A DNA stretch of 64,000 bases, from contig MKVL01000025.1 of assembly GCA_001899205.1 (NCBI GenBank), positions 186,001 through 250,000 on the forward strand. Reading direction: 5' to 3'. Position numbers and translations under genes: made by a program. This document shows positions 42,462-51,584 of this stretch, in pieces (positions within the stretch are counted from its first letter, which is position 1; each line of letters begins with the position of its first letter). The notes below the pieces were generated by a model, which was not told where the DNA came from, ran no database searches, and saw nothing but the letters and a program-made list of their open reading frames with translations. This DNA comes from Mesorhizobium sp. 65-26 (GTDB taxonomy: Bacteria; Pseudomonadota; Alphaproteobacteria; Rhizobiales; Rhizobiaceae).

Positions 42462-43348
42462 GAGCGCCTCTTCAGCCGCGGGTCGAAGAGGTCGCGCAGC
42501 GTTTCGCCGAGGAAGGTGAAGCCGAGCGTGGTCAGCACGATGGGCAGGCCGCCGGCGATCACGATCCAGTAGGAATCGCGGATGTTGGCGAAGCCGTCGT
42601 TGAGGATGGCGCCCCAACTCGGCGTCGGCGGCCGCACGCCAAGGCCGAGAAAGCTCATGCCGGCCTCGATCGCCACCACCACGGGCACGTCCATCGATAC
42701 CAGGATCAGGATCGGGCCGATGATGTTGGGAAGGATGTGGATGCCGAGGATGCGTGTGGCGCTGGCGCCCATCGAGCGCGCCGCCATCACGTGCTCGGCC
42801 GATTTCAGCACCAGCGTCTGGGTGCGGATGATGCGGGCATAGCCCGGCACGTTGACCAGCATCACCACCAGGACCACCGCGTAGAGCGATGGTCCGAACA
42901 GCGTCACCAGCGTCAGCGCCAGCATGACGGTCGGGAAGCTCTTCACCGCGTCGAACACCAGCAGCATGATGTTGTCTAGCCAGCGCGGGCCGTAGCCGGC
43001 GATGAGACCGAGCACCACGCCGACGACGAGGGAGGCCAGCGTCGCGCCGAGCGCGATCATCAGCGCGATCCGCCCGCCGTAGAGCACGCGGGTGAACAGG
43101 TCACGGCCGAGGTGGTCGGTGCCGAGCAGGTGCAGGAGGCTGGGCGATGCGAAACGCTCGGTCGGCGAGATCTTGCTCGGCGCGTAGCTGGTCAGCACTC
43201 CGGCGAAGATGGCCGAGAGCACGACCACCGCGACCAGCGTCAGACCGAGCGCGCCGAGCGGCTCGCGCAGGATACCACGCAACACGCGCCTGAGGCCGGA
43301 TATCCGGCCGCCGCTTGCCGGCAGATCAGTTGAAGCTTGCTCTGACAC
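42458..43348 (-). CDS. Oligopeptide-type ABC transporter permease (DppC-like)
   Basis: The 296-residue inner-membrane protein has six hydrophobic segments, the DppC hallmark 'LLGTDHLGRDLFTRVLYGGRIAL' and the late 'EAGMSFLGLGVRPPTPSWG' motif. It starts with GTG inside the end of the DppB-like gene (23-base overlap). It forms the channel with that protein. Confidence 0.9.
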   Translation of the reverse strand: MSEQASTDLPASGGRISGLRRVLRGILREPLGALGLTLVAVVVLSAIFAGVLTSYAPSKISPTERFASPSLLHLLGTDHLGRDLFTRVLYGGRIALMIALGATLASLVVGVVLGLIAGYGPRWLDNIMLLVFDAVKSFPTVMLALTLVTLFGPSLYAVVLVVMLVNVPGYARIIRTQTLVLKSAEHVMAARSMGASATRILGIHILPNIIGPILILVSMDVPVVVAIEAGMSFLGLGVRPPTPSWGAILNDGFANIRDSYWIVIAGGLPIVLTTLGFTFLGETLRDLFDPRLKRRS

Positions 43349-44273
43349 GGGGATCCAGTGTGCCGACCAGTATGTCGGCCGCTACGTTGACGAGGACGAA
43401 GAACACCGTGGTGACGAGCACGGCGCCCGAGACGATCGGATAGTTGCGTGTCGATATCGCTTCGTACACCAGCTTGCCGATGCCCGGCCGCGCGAAGACG
43501 ATCTCGGCGAAGACGGACGATGACAGCATCTGGCCGATGCCGACGCCGAGCAGCGTGATCGTCGGCAGCACGGCGATGCGCAGCGCATAGGTGTAGATGA
43601 TGCGCCGTTCCGGCAGGCCGAAGGCACGCGCGGTGCGGATGTGACTGGCCTCGAGCGTTTCCAGCATCGAGGCGCGCACCATGCGCGAGATGTAGCCGAT
43701 CCAGCCCAGCCCCACCGCGAGCGATGGCAGGATGAGGTGCAGCAGCCGGCTGGACAGGTTGCCCGGCTCGCCGGCGCCGATCGCGGGCAACCATTGCAGC
43801 GCCACCGCGAAGACCAGCAGCGAATAGATGGCGACGACGAAGGACGGGACGGCGATCATCGCCACGGACATGACGCCGATCACACGGTCGACGAAGCCGC
43901 CGCGCCGCACGGCCGCGATGCAGCCGAGCGGGATGCCGAGCGCCACCGACCAGCTTATGCCGCCCAGCACGAGGATCAGCGTGAACGGCAACTGCTCCAT
44001 CACCACGTCGAAGACGGGGCGGTTGGAGAGGACCTCGGTGCCGAGGTCTCCCCGCAGCACCGAGCCGTAGAAATGCAGGAATTGCCGCCAGATCGGCTGG
44101 TCCAGGCCCATGCGCGCGCGCAAATCCGCGATCATGGCAGGCGTCGCGCGCGGACCGAGCGCGACGGAGGCCGGATCGCCGGGGATCAGGTAGACCATGG
44201 CGAAGAGCATCATCAGCGCGACGGTGATGATGACGGCGCCAAGGCCAAGGCGCTTGAGGGCGTAGCGAAACAT
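43326..44273 (-). CDS. Oligopeptide-type ABC transporter permease (DppB-like)
   Basis: The 315-residue protein has the DppB N-terminus 'MFRYALKRLGLGAVIITVALMM' and 'IPGDPA' loop and six membrane segments. It lies 50 bases after the binding-protein gene and overlaps the DppC-like gene by 23 bases. The set binding protein-B-C-D-F is complete. Confidence 0.9.
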   Translation of the reverse strand: MFRYALKRLGLGAVIITVALMMLFAMVYLIPGDPASVALGPRATPAMIADLRARMGLDQPIWRQFLHFYGSVLRGDLGTEVLSNRPVFDVVMEQLPFTLILVLGGISWSVALGIPLGCIAAVRRGGFVDRVIGVMSVAMIAVPSFVVAIYSLLVFAVALQWLPAIGAGEPGNLSSRLLHLILPSLAVGLGWIGYISRMVRASMLETLEASHIRTARAFGLPERRIIYTYALRIAVLPTITLLGVGIGQMLSSSVFAEIVFARPGIGKLVYEAISTRNYPIVSGAVLVTTVFFVLVNVAADILVGTLDPRVRASFN

Positions 44274-44323
44274 TCAGGGCCTGCCGGAAACTCTCCGGGC
44301 GCGATACGCCCCCACCCGTTCGA

Positions 44324-45883
44324 TCATACCGGCTTGAAATCCGTGAATACGGGCTCGCCGTTCGGCTTCAGTGCCGCGTTGACGCTGTCACGATACATGA
44401 TGCCGGTGACCTCATGGGTCAGGAAGACGTAGCATCCGCTCTCTTCCATCAGGTCCTGCAGCTTCTTGTAGATGACGTCGCGCTTGGCCGGGTCGAGCTC
44501 GACCATGCCTTCGGCGTTGAGCTTGTCGAATTCCTCGCTGTCGAAGCGTTCCCAGTTCCAGACGCCGATCTGGTCGCGCGTGAACCAGGCCGTCGCCCAG
44601 CTCGGGTCGGGCTGCATGGAGAAGCGGCTGAGGACCATCTGCAGCTTCTTCCAGTAGTCGCCTTCCTTGGAGCCGAGCGTCCAGAAGGTGCCGCTGTCGT
44701 TCTGCTTGATCTCGACGTTGATGCCGACGTCCTGGAGGTTGGCCTGGATGACCTGGGCGGCGGTGAGGCGCTCTGTCTTGTTGAGGATGTCGAGCGTGAT
44801 CGACAAGCCGCTGACGCCTTCCTTGGCGAGCAGGTCGCGGGCCTTGTCCGGATCGTATTCGAACAGGTTCTTCTCGCGATGGCCGGGCAGGCCGGGCGCG
44901 ATGATGCCGGTCGAGGTCGCGGCGGCGCCGAAATAGGCGGCGTCGACGACGGCCTTGCGGTCTACGGCGTATTGCACGGCGCGGCGCACGTTCGGGTTAT
45001 CGAACGGAGCGACGTCCTTGTTCAGGCCGAGCCAGACGAAGGCCAGCGACGGCTTCTCGATGACCTTGGTCTTCGGCGGCGGCGTCTGCTTCAGCCGCGC
45101 GATCGAGGAGACGGCAGTCCAGGTATAGTCGAGGTCGCCGGCTTCGTAGCCGAGTTCCGCCGTCTTTTCGTCCTCGATCGGATGGATATGGATTTCGGCG
45201 AAGCCGCCCTGCTCATACTTCCAGTCGGGATTGCGCACCAGCACGGTGCGCTGCTTGGGCAGCCATTCCTTGAGGATGTACGGGCCGGACTGCGCGACAG
45301 GCTTCACGCCCATCTTGCCGCCGAGCTCCGTGATGGCCTTCTTCGAGAGGATGGTGCCCGAGGGCGTCGGCAGGGTCGAGGTCCAGAGCGGCGCGAAGGC
45401 CTTGTTGAGATGGATGATGCCGGAGAGCTTGTCCTTGACCTCGACCTCCTTGAGGGTCGCCCAGTCGCCGGAATAGGGGCTCTTGTTGGCCGGGTCGGCG
45501 ATGCGCTCGATCGAGAACTTGACGTCCTCGGCCGTCATCTGGCCGTAGCCGTCCGTGAAGCCGATATTGTCGCGCAGCTTGAAGGCGATGGTCAGCGGGT
45601 CGAGCTGCTCGATCTTTTCGGCCGCCATCGGCCGCCAGCCCCAGCTGTCGCCGGGCGTGGTCACGACGAGGCCGGCGAAGATGATGTTGGTGATGTCGCC
45701 CTCCGGCGCTGCCAGGCGGAAGCACGGATCCAGCGTCTGGATATCGGCGTAGGAGCGGACCTTCAGGATCGGGCCGTCGGCCGACCATACGACCTTAGGG
45801 TTGACCATTGAAGCAAGGCCGAAAGCGCCGGCGCCGGCGAGGACGCCGCGGCGGGAAATCCTGGTGTTGGTTAGGACGGACAT
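44324..45883 (-). CDS. Oligopeptide-type ABC transporter substrate-binding protein (SBP family 5)
   Basis: The 519-residue periplasmic protein has a twin-arginine-like signal, RISRRGVLAGAGAF, near residues 7-20 and the SBP_bac_5 fold seen in DppA, NikA and opine/glutathione binders. ATG 45883 follows GAGGGG five bases away and is preferred to a GTG two codons earlier. It heads the six-gene leftward operon. An AGACA-N4-TGTCT palindrome lies 80 bases upstream. The ligand is unknown; neighbouring peptidases suggest a peptide-like compound. Confidence 0.88.
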   Translation of the reverse strand: MSVLTNTRISRRGVLAGAGAFGLASMVNPKVVWSADGPILKVRSYADIQTLDPCFRLAAPEGDITNIIFAGLVVTTPGDSWGWRPMAAEKIEQLDPLTIAFKLRDNIGFTDGYGQMTAEDVKFSIERIADPANKSPYSGDWATLKEVEVKDKLSGIIHLNKAFAPLWTSTLPTPSGTILSKKAITELGGKMGVKPVAQSGPYILKEWLPKQRTVLVRNPDWKYEQGGFAEIHIHPIEDEKTAELGYEAGDLDYTWTAVSSIARLKQTPPPKTKVIEKPSLAFVWLGLNKDVAPFDNPNVRRAVQYAVDRKAVVDAAYFGAAATSTGIIAPGLPGHREKNLFEYDPDKARDLLAKEGVSGLSITLDILNKTERLTAAQVIQANLQDVGINVEIKQNDSGTFWTLGSKEGDYWKKLQMVLSRFSMQPDPSWATAWFTRDQIGVWNWERFDSEEFDKLNAEGMVELDPAKRDVIYKKLQDLMEESGCYVFLTHEVTGIMYRDSVNAALKPNGEPVFTDFKPV

Positions 45884-45962
45884 ACGCACCCCTCTGATGT
45901 TGTCGTCGCCTGGGTGGAACCGGTTGCCGGTTCTCTTCCCGAATGTTCAAACTGCTAATAAT

Positions 45963-45976
45963 AGACAGGCCTGTCT
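45963..45976. promoter_or_regulatory. Operator-like palindrome AGACA-GGCC-TGTCT
   Basis: The site is part of a 16-base perfect palindrome, TAGACAGGCCTGTCTA (45962-45977). It lies upstream of the importer operon, next to a TATTAT element on the minus strand that could be its -10. The same arms with a different four-base spacer recur at 47241-47254. The form suits a GntR/FadR-type regulator, which is inference. Confidence 0.6.
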
Positions 45977-46030
45977 AGCAAAAATTTTTCATAGCCTGCC
46001 GAATCTTGTTGGTTCTGCGGAGCGCCGACG

Positions 46031-46064
46031 AGGCGCGCCGGATCGGCTCCTGTCTCGCGCGCCT
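46031..46064 (-). terminator. Hairpin after the M19 dipeptidase gene
   Basis: AGGCGCGC (46031-46038) and GCGCGCCT (46057-46064) form an eight-base-pair stem with an 18-base loop, 31 bases after the dipeptidase stop on the minus strand. No T-run follows, so it is only a possible transcription end between this gene and the importer operon. Confidence 0.35.
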
Positions 46065-46094
46065 GGCATGGTGAAGGGCGCTGCGGCTACCGGT

Positions 46095-47090
46095 TCATTT
46101 CCAGATTTCGCCGGCAAGCCGAATGAAATTGCCGCCCATGACATCGCGGACGGTCTGTTCCGCATGCCCGCGCTTGAGCAGGATTTCGGCCAGCTCCAGC
46201 ATCTGTCCCGGATTCGAATAGGCGGTGGTGATGCCGCCGCTATACTCCTCGGCCGGCCAGAATTGCGGATTGTCCGCGATGATGCGGTCGATGCCCTCGA
46301 CCTCGACCGGAAAAGCATAGTCCAGCCCGATGCCGACATGACGGGGCCCGACAAGGTCGACCAGATAATCGATGTGGTCGGCCAGGCGGTCGGAATCGAT
46401 CCGGTCCTCGCCGAGGAACCGGCTGAGGCCGACAATGCCGATAATGCCGCCGGTGCGGGCGCAAGCCTTGATCTGGTCGTCGGTGATGTTGCGGCCGTGG
46501 CCGCACAGCGCCTTGGGGTTGGAGTGCGAGAAGATCACCGGCTTGTTGGTGTACTCCATGACCTCCATGGTGGTGCGATAGCCGGTGTGGGTGACGTCGA
46601 CGAACATGCCGACGCGATTCATTTCGTCGATGACGGCACGGCCGAAATCGGTGAGGCCGGTATCGTTGTCGTGGCAACCGCCGCCGGCGAGGTTGTTGCG
46701 GTTGTAGGCGAACAGCATCTGGCGCACACCCAGCCGGTGGTAGAACTCGACCATCTCGATACGGCCATTCAGCGCGTTCATGCCTTCCAGGTCGAAGGTG
46801 ATAGCCAGCTTGCCCTCGGCCTTGGCCTTGCGGATCTCCGCCACCGTGGAGACCAGCGCGTAGTGCTCGGGATGGGCCTGGATCCAATGGCGGAAGGCCG
46901 CGAGCGTCGCCACGGTGCGTTCCCAGGGCAGCAGGTCGAAGCCGACATCGACGGACAGGTAGTTCACACCCGCGTCGCGCCAGATGGCGAGATTGTTGAG
47001 GTCCGCCACCGGGTCCGGCATGAAGCCGGAATGCGCGTCCCATATGATCTCGCTGTCGAAAATGGCTTTCGCCGTCGCTGAAATGCTCAC
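46095..47090 (-). CDS. Membrane dipeptidase-like protein (peptidase family M19) lacking one metal ligand
   Basis: The 331-residue TIM-barrel protein belongs to the renal dipeptidase family, binuclear zinc enzymes that cleave dipeptides, often with a D-residue. It keeps H20, E102 (DLEG), H168 (VTHTG), H189 (FSHSN) and R200. The family's HxD motif reads H20-S21-G22, so the aspartate ligand is absent. No signal peptide is seen. GTG 47090 is chosen because AGGACAC lies just upstream and the metal motif then falls at the usual position. It is divergent from an S9 peptidase gene. Confidence 0.8.
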   Translation of the reverse strand: MSISATAKAIFDSEIIWDAHSGFMPDPVADLNNLAIWRDAGVNYLSVDVGFDLLPWERTVATLAAFRHWIQAHPEHYALVSTVAEIRKAKAEGKLAITFDLEGMNALNGRIEMVEFYHRLGVRQMLFAYNRNNLAGGGCHDNDTGLTDFGRAVIDEMNRVGMFVDVTHTGYRTTMEVMEYTNKPVIFSHSNPKALCGHGRNITDDQIKACARTGGIIGIVGLSRFLGEDRIDSDRLADHIDYLVDLVGPRHVGIGLDYAFPVEVEGIDRIIADNPQFWPAEEYSGGITTAYSNPGQMLELAEILLKRGHAEQTVRDVMGGNFIRLAGEIWK

Positions 47091-47240
47091 GTGTCCTCGC
47101 TTGTCCAGACAGGGCCTTGCCTGAGGTCGTGGCGCAGCCATCGGCCTCGGAACCGCCGCCGCGAACACAGCCCGGCCGCTTCGAATGAAACGGTCGCGCG
47201 AGCCACTGCCATGGTGATCCCGTCCCAATTATCCACCAAC

Positions 47241-47259
47241 AGACACATATGTCTAGACA
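47241..47259. promoter_or_regulatory. Operator-like palindromes in the M19/S9 divergent promoter
   Basis: AGACA-CATA-TGTCT (47241-47254) shares its arms with the site at 45963-45976, and it overlaps a second perfect palindrome, TGTCTAGACA (47250-47259). The pair lies between the divergent M19 and S9 genes. A GATAAT-like -10 for the M19 side is close by at about 47227-47232. One regulator probably controls this region and the importer operon. Confidence 0.6.
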
Positions 47260-47359
47260 GCCGGAGATGACGAAGTATGTTCTTCGCCGGCGTGGCGCGA
47301 CACCGCCCGCGACAGCCTTCCCGCTCGCCTGCGTGGATCACAGACATGAGGAATCCCTG

Positions 47360-49354
47360 ATGGAACGGGACTTTCGTTCTTCGCCGCAGTTCGAGGCCAT
47401 GCGCGCGTTCTACGGCAGCCTTGTCGGCGCTCCCGGCCATGTCTATGGCGGCCGGTCGCTTTGCGGCCATGCCGATGCGCGGCATTTCCATTTCCTCGGA
47501 CAGAGCTTCGAGAAGGCCATCGAGGACGGGGCGAGCAACCGGCTTTACCGGATCGCGCGTGGCGGCGGCGCGATCGAAAGGCTCGATGACCGGGAGATTC
47601 GCCAGATCCGGCTTTCGCCCGACGGGCAGGTTCTGGCGTTCGCCTGCCAGGGCGACGATTCGGAGGCCGATACGATTGCGATCCGCTCCGACGAAAAGGT
47701 CCTGGCCACGGCCACCGTGCGCGGACGCATCGAGCAGATCGACTGGTCGCCCGATGGCACGAAGCTGCTGGTGGTGGTCGCCGGGACAGCCGCCGATCTT
47801 GCCGGTATCCATGGCGGCTACGCCCAGAAGACGAAGGCGGAGACGGCGGCATGGTTGCCCGAGGTGCGGCTCGGCGAGGGAGACGATCTCTGGCGCACGA
47901 TCTGGATCTGGGATCTCGACGGCGCGCCGCGCCAGCTTACCCGGCCGCCGCTCAACATCTGGGAAGCGAGCTGGTGTGGAACCGCTTCGATTGCCGCGCT
48001 GGTCAGCGACGACCACAGCGAAGGAAGCTGGTACGAGGCGCGGCTCGCCCTGGTCGACGCCTCGTCGGGGATCGCCCGCACCGTCCATGTGCCGGCCGAT
48101 CAGATCGGCGTGGTGCGGGGCGCTCCCGACGGCAGCCGCGTCGCCTTCATCCAGGCGTTCTGCAGCGATCGCGGCCTGGTCTCGGGTCTGCTCTCGATCC
48201 TTGATGTCGGCACCGGAACGCTTGCGACGCCCGATACGCTGGGCGTCGACGTCACCTCGCTGGAATGGCGTTCGGCAACGGTGATCCACTTCGCCGGCGC
48301 GCATGGCCACGAGACGGTGACCGGCGACTTTTCGCTGGAGGGATCGACGGCAGCCCGGCACTGGGCATCGCGCGAACTCACCAATGGCGAGTGGGTTCCG
48401 ACCTCCTATCCCATCGGCGAAACGGGCTCGTTGTTCATTGCCGAATCCTGGTCGCGGGCGCCGTTCCTGGCTCAAGAGACGGACGGCGCCATCGTCGAGC
48501 TTCTGTCGCTGGCGGCGCCCAGCGCCGGCGCGGCCATGGCCTCCTGTGGCGTGGTCGAGCCGGTCGAGTGGCTGGCGCCGGATGGGCTGGAGATCCAGGG
48601 CTGGCTTTGCCGGCCTGCGGGCGTCGACGGGCCTACGCCGCTGCTGGTCGACGTTCATGGCGGTCCGGTCTCGGCTCACCGCAACCGTTGGCTCGGTCGC
48701 TCGCGCGCGGCCGCCATTCTAGCCAGCCGTGGCTGGACGATCCTGTTCCCCAACCCGCGCGGCAGCACCGGCCGTGGCGATGCCTTCGCCCGCGCCGTCA
48801 AGGACGACATGGGCGGCGCCGACACGCTGGACATATTGAGCGGCGTCGATGCGCTGATCGCGCGCGGCATGATCGATGCCGGACGGGTCGCCGTGACCGG
48901 CACCAGCTACGGCGGCTTCATGTCGGCCTGGTTGCCCACGCAAAGCGATCGTTTCGCCGCCGCCATCCCGATCTCGCCCGTCGGCGACTGGTACAGCCAG
49001 CACAGGACCTCGCAGATCCCTGAATTCGACGCTATCATGCTGGCCGGCTCACCATGGTCGGCGGGTGGCCAGTATTTCTCGCGCAGCCCCGCTTTCTTCA
49101 AGCACAAGAAGGCCGTTCCGACCCTGATCATGGCCGGCGGCATCGACAAGAGCACACCGCCCGGACAGGCGGAGGAATGTCATTTCGCCGCCTTGAGGTC
49201 GGGCGCGCCGAGCACCCTCCTCATCTATCCGCGCGCCGGCCACAGCCTGCGCAGCTATCCCGAATACATCGACAGTGCCGCCCGGATTCTTTGGTGGCTC
49301 GAGAAACACGTCGCGTCGAACGGCGCGACGACAGCGAAGGGAGACAAGCAATGA
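47360..49354 (+). CDS. Prolyl oligopeptidase family serine peptidase (S9)
   Basis: The 664-residue protein has an N-terminal beta-propeller-like half with WD40-type repeats ('IRLSPDGQVLAFAC', 'IDWSPDGTKLLVVV') and a C-terminal alpha/beta hydrolase half. The triad is Ser516 in GTSYGG, Asp in 'GGIDKSTPP' and His in 'RAGHSLRS'. It resembles acylaminoacyl peptidases and dipeptidyl peptidases, which cut short peptides. ATG 47360 follows GAGGAA and is preferred to an upstream start inside the operator. No export signal is seen. It overlaps the flavoprotein gene by four bases. Confidence 0.88.
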   Translation: MERDFRSSPQFEAMRAFYGSLVGAPGHVYGGRSLCGHADARHFHFLGQSFEKAIEDGASNRLYRIARGGGAIERLDDREIRQIRLSPDGQVLAFACQGDDSEADTIAIRSDEKVLATATVRGRIEQIDWSPDGTKLLVVVAGTAADLAGIHGGYAQKTKAETAAWLPEVRLGEGDDLWRTIWIWDLDGAPRQLTRPPLNIWEASWCGTASIAALVSDDHSEGSWYEARLALVDASSGIARTVHVPADQIGVVRGAPDGSRVAFIQAFCSDRGLVSGLLSILDVGTGTLATPDTLGVDVTSLEWRSATVIHFAGAHGHETVTGDFSLEGSTAARHWASRELTNGEWVPTSYPIGETGSLFIAESWSRAPFLAQETDGAIVELLSLAAPSAGAAMASCGVVEPVEWLAPDGLEIQGWLCRPAGVDGPTPLLVDVHGGPVSAHRNRWLGRSRAAAILASRGWTILFPNPRGSTGRGDAFARAVKDDMGGADTLDILSGVDALIARGMIDAGRVAVTGTSYGGFMSAWLPTQSDRFAAAIPISPVGDWYSQHRTSQIPEFDAIMLAGSPWSAGGQYFSRSPAFFKHKKAVPTLIMAGGIDKSTPPGQAEECHFAALRSGAPSTLLIYPRAGHSLRSYPEYIDSAARILWWLEKHVASNGATTAKGDKQ

Positions 49355-50625
49355 GTTCGAATGGCAGCCACGCCGGCGCGGACGTGAACCGGCACATCGC
49401 CGTCATCGGCGGCGGCATCATCGGCGCCAGCACGGCGTTTCACCTGCTGCAGGCCGGTGTGCGCCAGGTCACGCTCATCGACGCCGGCAAGCCGGGAAGT
49501 GCCACCACGGGTGCGGGCGCCGGCTTCGTCTCGCACTGGTCCGCCGGCATGATACCGCTCGGCGAGGAGGGGTTTCATGTCCAGCAGTACGGCCTGGATT
49601 TCTATCGCCGGCTTCACGAGGTGGGCGTCGAGATCGGCTATCGGCCAAACGGCACGCTGATCATGGCGCTGACCGAGGAAGGCCGCGAGCAGTTCGTGCG
49701 GCCGGTCCTGGAATCGCCCTACGCGCCGGCCGAGATGCAGGACCTCGACGCCGCGCAGATCGGGCGCAAGATGCAGGGGCTGGTCGACCCGGCGAAGGTG
49801 CACTCGGCTGCCTACAACCCGCACGGCATCCAGCTCGACACCTCGCTGGCGATGGCCGTGCTGACCAGCCAGATCAAGGAGCGCGGCGGCATCGTGTGTG
49901 ACGGAACCCGCGTCACCGCGGTGCACGACGACGGCGACGGCGTCCGCATCGAAGCCGACAAGGGCGAGATCAAGGCCGATGCCGCTGTCGTGGCCGCCGG
50001 CGCCTGGACCAACCAGCTTCTCGCCGGCCTCGGGTGGAACATGCCGCTGCTGCGGGTCGTCGCCACCCGCATCGTTACCAACGATCGCGGCCTGCCCTCG
50101 ACCATTCCCACCGTCCAGTGCCGCGAACTGCGCCTCTGGCTGCGCGAGACGTTCGGCGCCGTGATGTGGGGGACGGGGCGGCACTACAAGCCGCTTCACC
50201 GTACCGGCGAGGAACTGGCCGATCCCGGCCAGCCGCGCAACACGCAGTTGATGCGCGAGACCTTCGAGCAGGAATCGGCCGAGCTTGAGACCGTCTTCCC
50301 GCCGCTGCGCGGCGCCGAGCTGGCGAGCTGGGCTCAGGGCGTGCCGTGCTATACGCCCGACAATGCCTTGATGGTCGGCAAGGTGCCCGGACACGACAAC
50401 ATCGTCGTGGTCGGTGGTGACAACGAAAGCGGCGTCACCCACGGTCCCGGCCTTGGCCGGCTGGCCAGCGAACTGGCGCTCGGCCAGACGCCTTTCGTCT
50501 CGCTGGATCGCTTCCGCGTCGATCGCTTCGATCCGGCGGCGTTCAAGTCGGAAGCCGATGTCGAGGCGGCGATGCCGGCCTGGGGCTCGCGCCACAACGC
50601 CCAGCGTTTCGGCCGGGAGGCTTGA
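49351..50625 (+). CDS. FAD-dependent oxidoreductase (DadA/sarcosine oxidase-like)
   Basis: The 424-residue flavoprotein has the N-terminal FAD motif VIGGGIIGAS near residues 18-27 and the DAO fold of D-amino acid, sarcosine and dimethylglycine oxidoreductases. It would oxidise the C-N bond of an amine to an imine. AAGGGAG precedes the ATG, which overlaps the S9 peptidase stop by four bases. Linkage with peptidases and the Rieske gene suggests it oxidises an amino acid or N-methyl amine released in this module. Confidence 0.87.
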   Translation: MSSNGSHAGADVNRHIAVIGGGIIGASTAFHLLQAGVRQVTLIDAGKPGSATTGAGAGFVSHWSAGMIPLGEEGFHVQQYGLDFYRRLHEVGVEIGYRPNGTLIMALTEEGREQFVRPVLESPYAPAEMQDLDAAQIGRKMQGLVDPAKVHSAAYNPHGIQLDTSLAMAVLTSQIKERGGIVCDGTRVTAVHDDGDGVRIEADKGEIKADAAVVAAGAWTNQLLAGLGWNMPLLRVVATRIVTNDRGLPSTIPTVQCRELRLWLRETFGAVMWGTGRHYKPLHRTGEELADPGQPRNTQLMRETFEQESAELETVFPPLRGAELASWAQGVPCYTPDNALMVGKVPGHDNIVVVGGDNESGVTHGPGLGRLASELALGQTPFVSLDRFRVDRFDPAAFKSEADVEAAMPAWGSRHNAQRFGREA

Positions 50626-50639
50626 CGAAAGCGAGGACG

Positions 50640-50662
50640 CGGAGCGCTCGCATCGCGCTCCG
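50640..50662. terminator. Hairpin between convergent flavoprotein and LysR genes
   Basis: CGGAGCGC (50640-50647) pairs perfectly with GCGCTCCG (50655-50662) around a seven-base loop. It lies 15 bases after the flavoprotein stop and 12 bases beyond the LysR stop. No T-run follows, so a two-way, possibly Rho-assisted end is the likely role. Confidence 0.5.
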
Positions 50663-50673
50663 TCGTCGGTAGG

Positions 50674-51564
50674 TCATGCGCGGACGCTGTCGAGCAGCGC
50701 CCGCGCCACGGTGCGCACCACAGGGCCGGCATTTCGCCTCGTCAGTATGTAGAAGCCGCCCTCGTGGCGCCGCGCCGTCGCCGCCAGCCTGACGATCTGC
50801 CCGCGCCGCAGATGCTCGTCCGCGAACCCACCCCAGGCCAGCGCCGCGCCCCGGCCGGCAATGGTTTCGTGCATCATCGACATGTAGCTGGAGAATCTGG
50901 GTCCGGGCAGGAGACGCTCGCTTCCGATCCATGATTCCCAGCTATCGATGGCGCCGGGCTGTGTCGCCTGATGCAGCAGGGGCACATTGGCGAACGCCTT
51001 CGGGTCGGCGGAGGCAAGTGCTGGATAGCGCGCCAGGAAGTCGGGGGCGCAGACGGGAAACCACTCGCCGTCGAGCAATTTCTCGGCCTGCAGATGCGGC
51101 CATTGCTCCGGCGTGCCGAAGCGGATCGACAGCGCCACTTGCGGCTGGTCGAAATCACGGTAGTCGCTGGAGGTCTGGAGCAGCACCCGTCCGCCGGCGA
51201 TCTCGGCGGTGACGAGGCCGAAACGCGGCATCAGCCAGGCCTGGGCGAAGTCATGGCTGCAACCGATCACGAATGTGTCGGCGTCGCGCGCCGACAGCCT
51301 GTCTACCGCCTGGCTGATCGCGCCGAGCCCCTCGCGGATCGCGTCGGCTAGGAAGGCGCCGGCTTCGGTCAGGGTGACCCGATTGCCCTTGCGCGCGAAC
51401 AGGGCGATCGAGAGGCTGCGCTCGAGATTGGCGACATGCCGGCTGACGGCCGATTGCGCGATGTTCAGCTCATGCGCCGCTGCGGTCAGGCCGCCATGCC
51501 GCGCCGCCGCCTCGAAGACGACCATCGCGTTCAGCAAGGGAAGGGATGTCTTGAGTGTTCGCAT
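50674..51564 (-). CDS. LysR-family transcriptional regulator (GcvA-like)
   Basis: The 296-residue protein has the LysR helix-turn-helix in 'GGLTAAAHELNIAQSAVSRH' (about residues 24-43) and a GcvA/AmpR-type N-terminus, 'LPLLNAMVVFEAAARHG'. ATG 51564 is used; a TTG seven codons earlier is possible. It is divergent from the Rieske oxygenase gene, with a canonical T-N11-A palindrome at 51586-51598 between them, so that gene is the probable target. Confidence 0.9.
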   Translation of the reverse strand: MRTLKTSLPLLNAMVVFEAAARHGGLTAAAHELNIAQSAVSRHVANLERSLSIALFARKGNRVTLTEAGAFLADAIREGLGAISQAVDRLSARDADTFVIGCSHDFAQAWLMPRFGLVTAEIAGGRVLLQTSSDYRDFDQPQVALSIRFGTPEQWPHLQAEKLLDGEWFPVCAPDFLARYPALASADPKAFANVPLLHQATQPGAIDSWESWIGSERLLPGPRFSSYMSMMHETIAGRGAALAWGGFADEHLRRGQIVRLAATARRHEGGFYILTRRNAGPVVRTVARALLDSVRA

Positions 51565-51584
51565 CAACGTCCGCTCTGGCTTCA

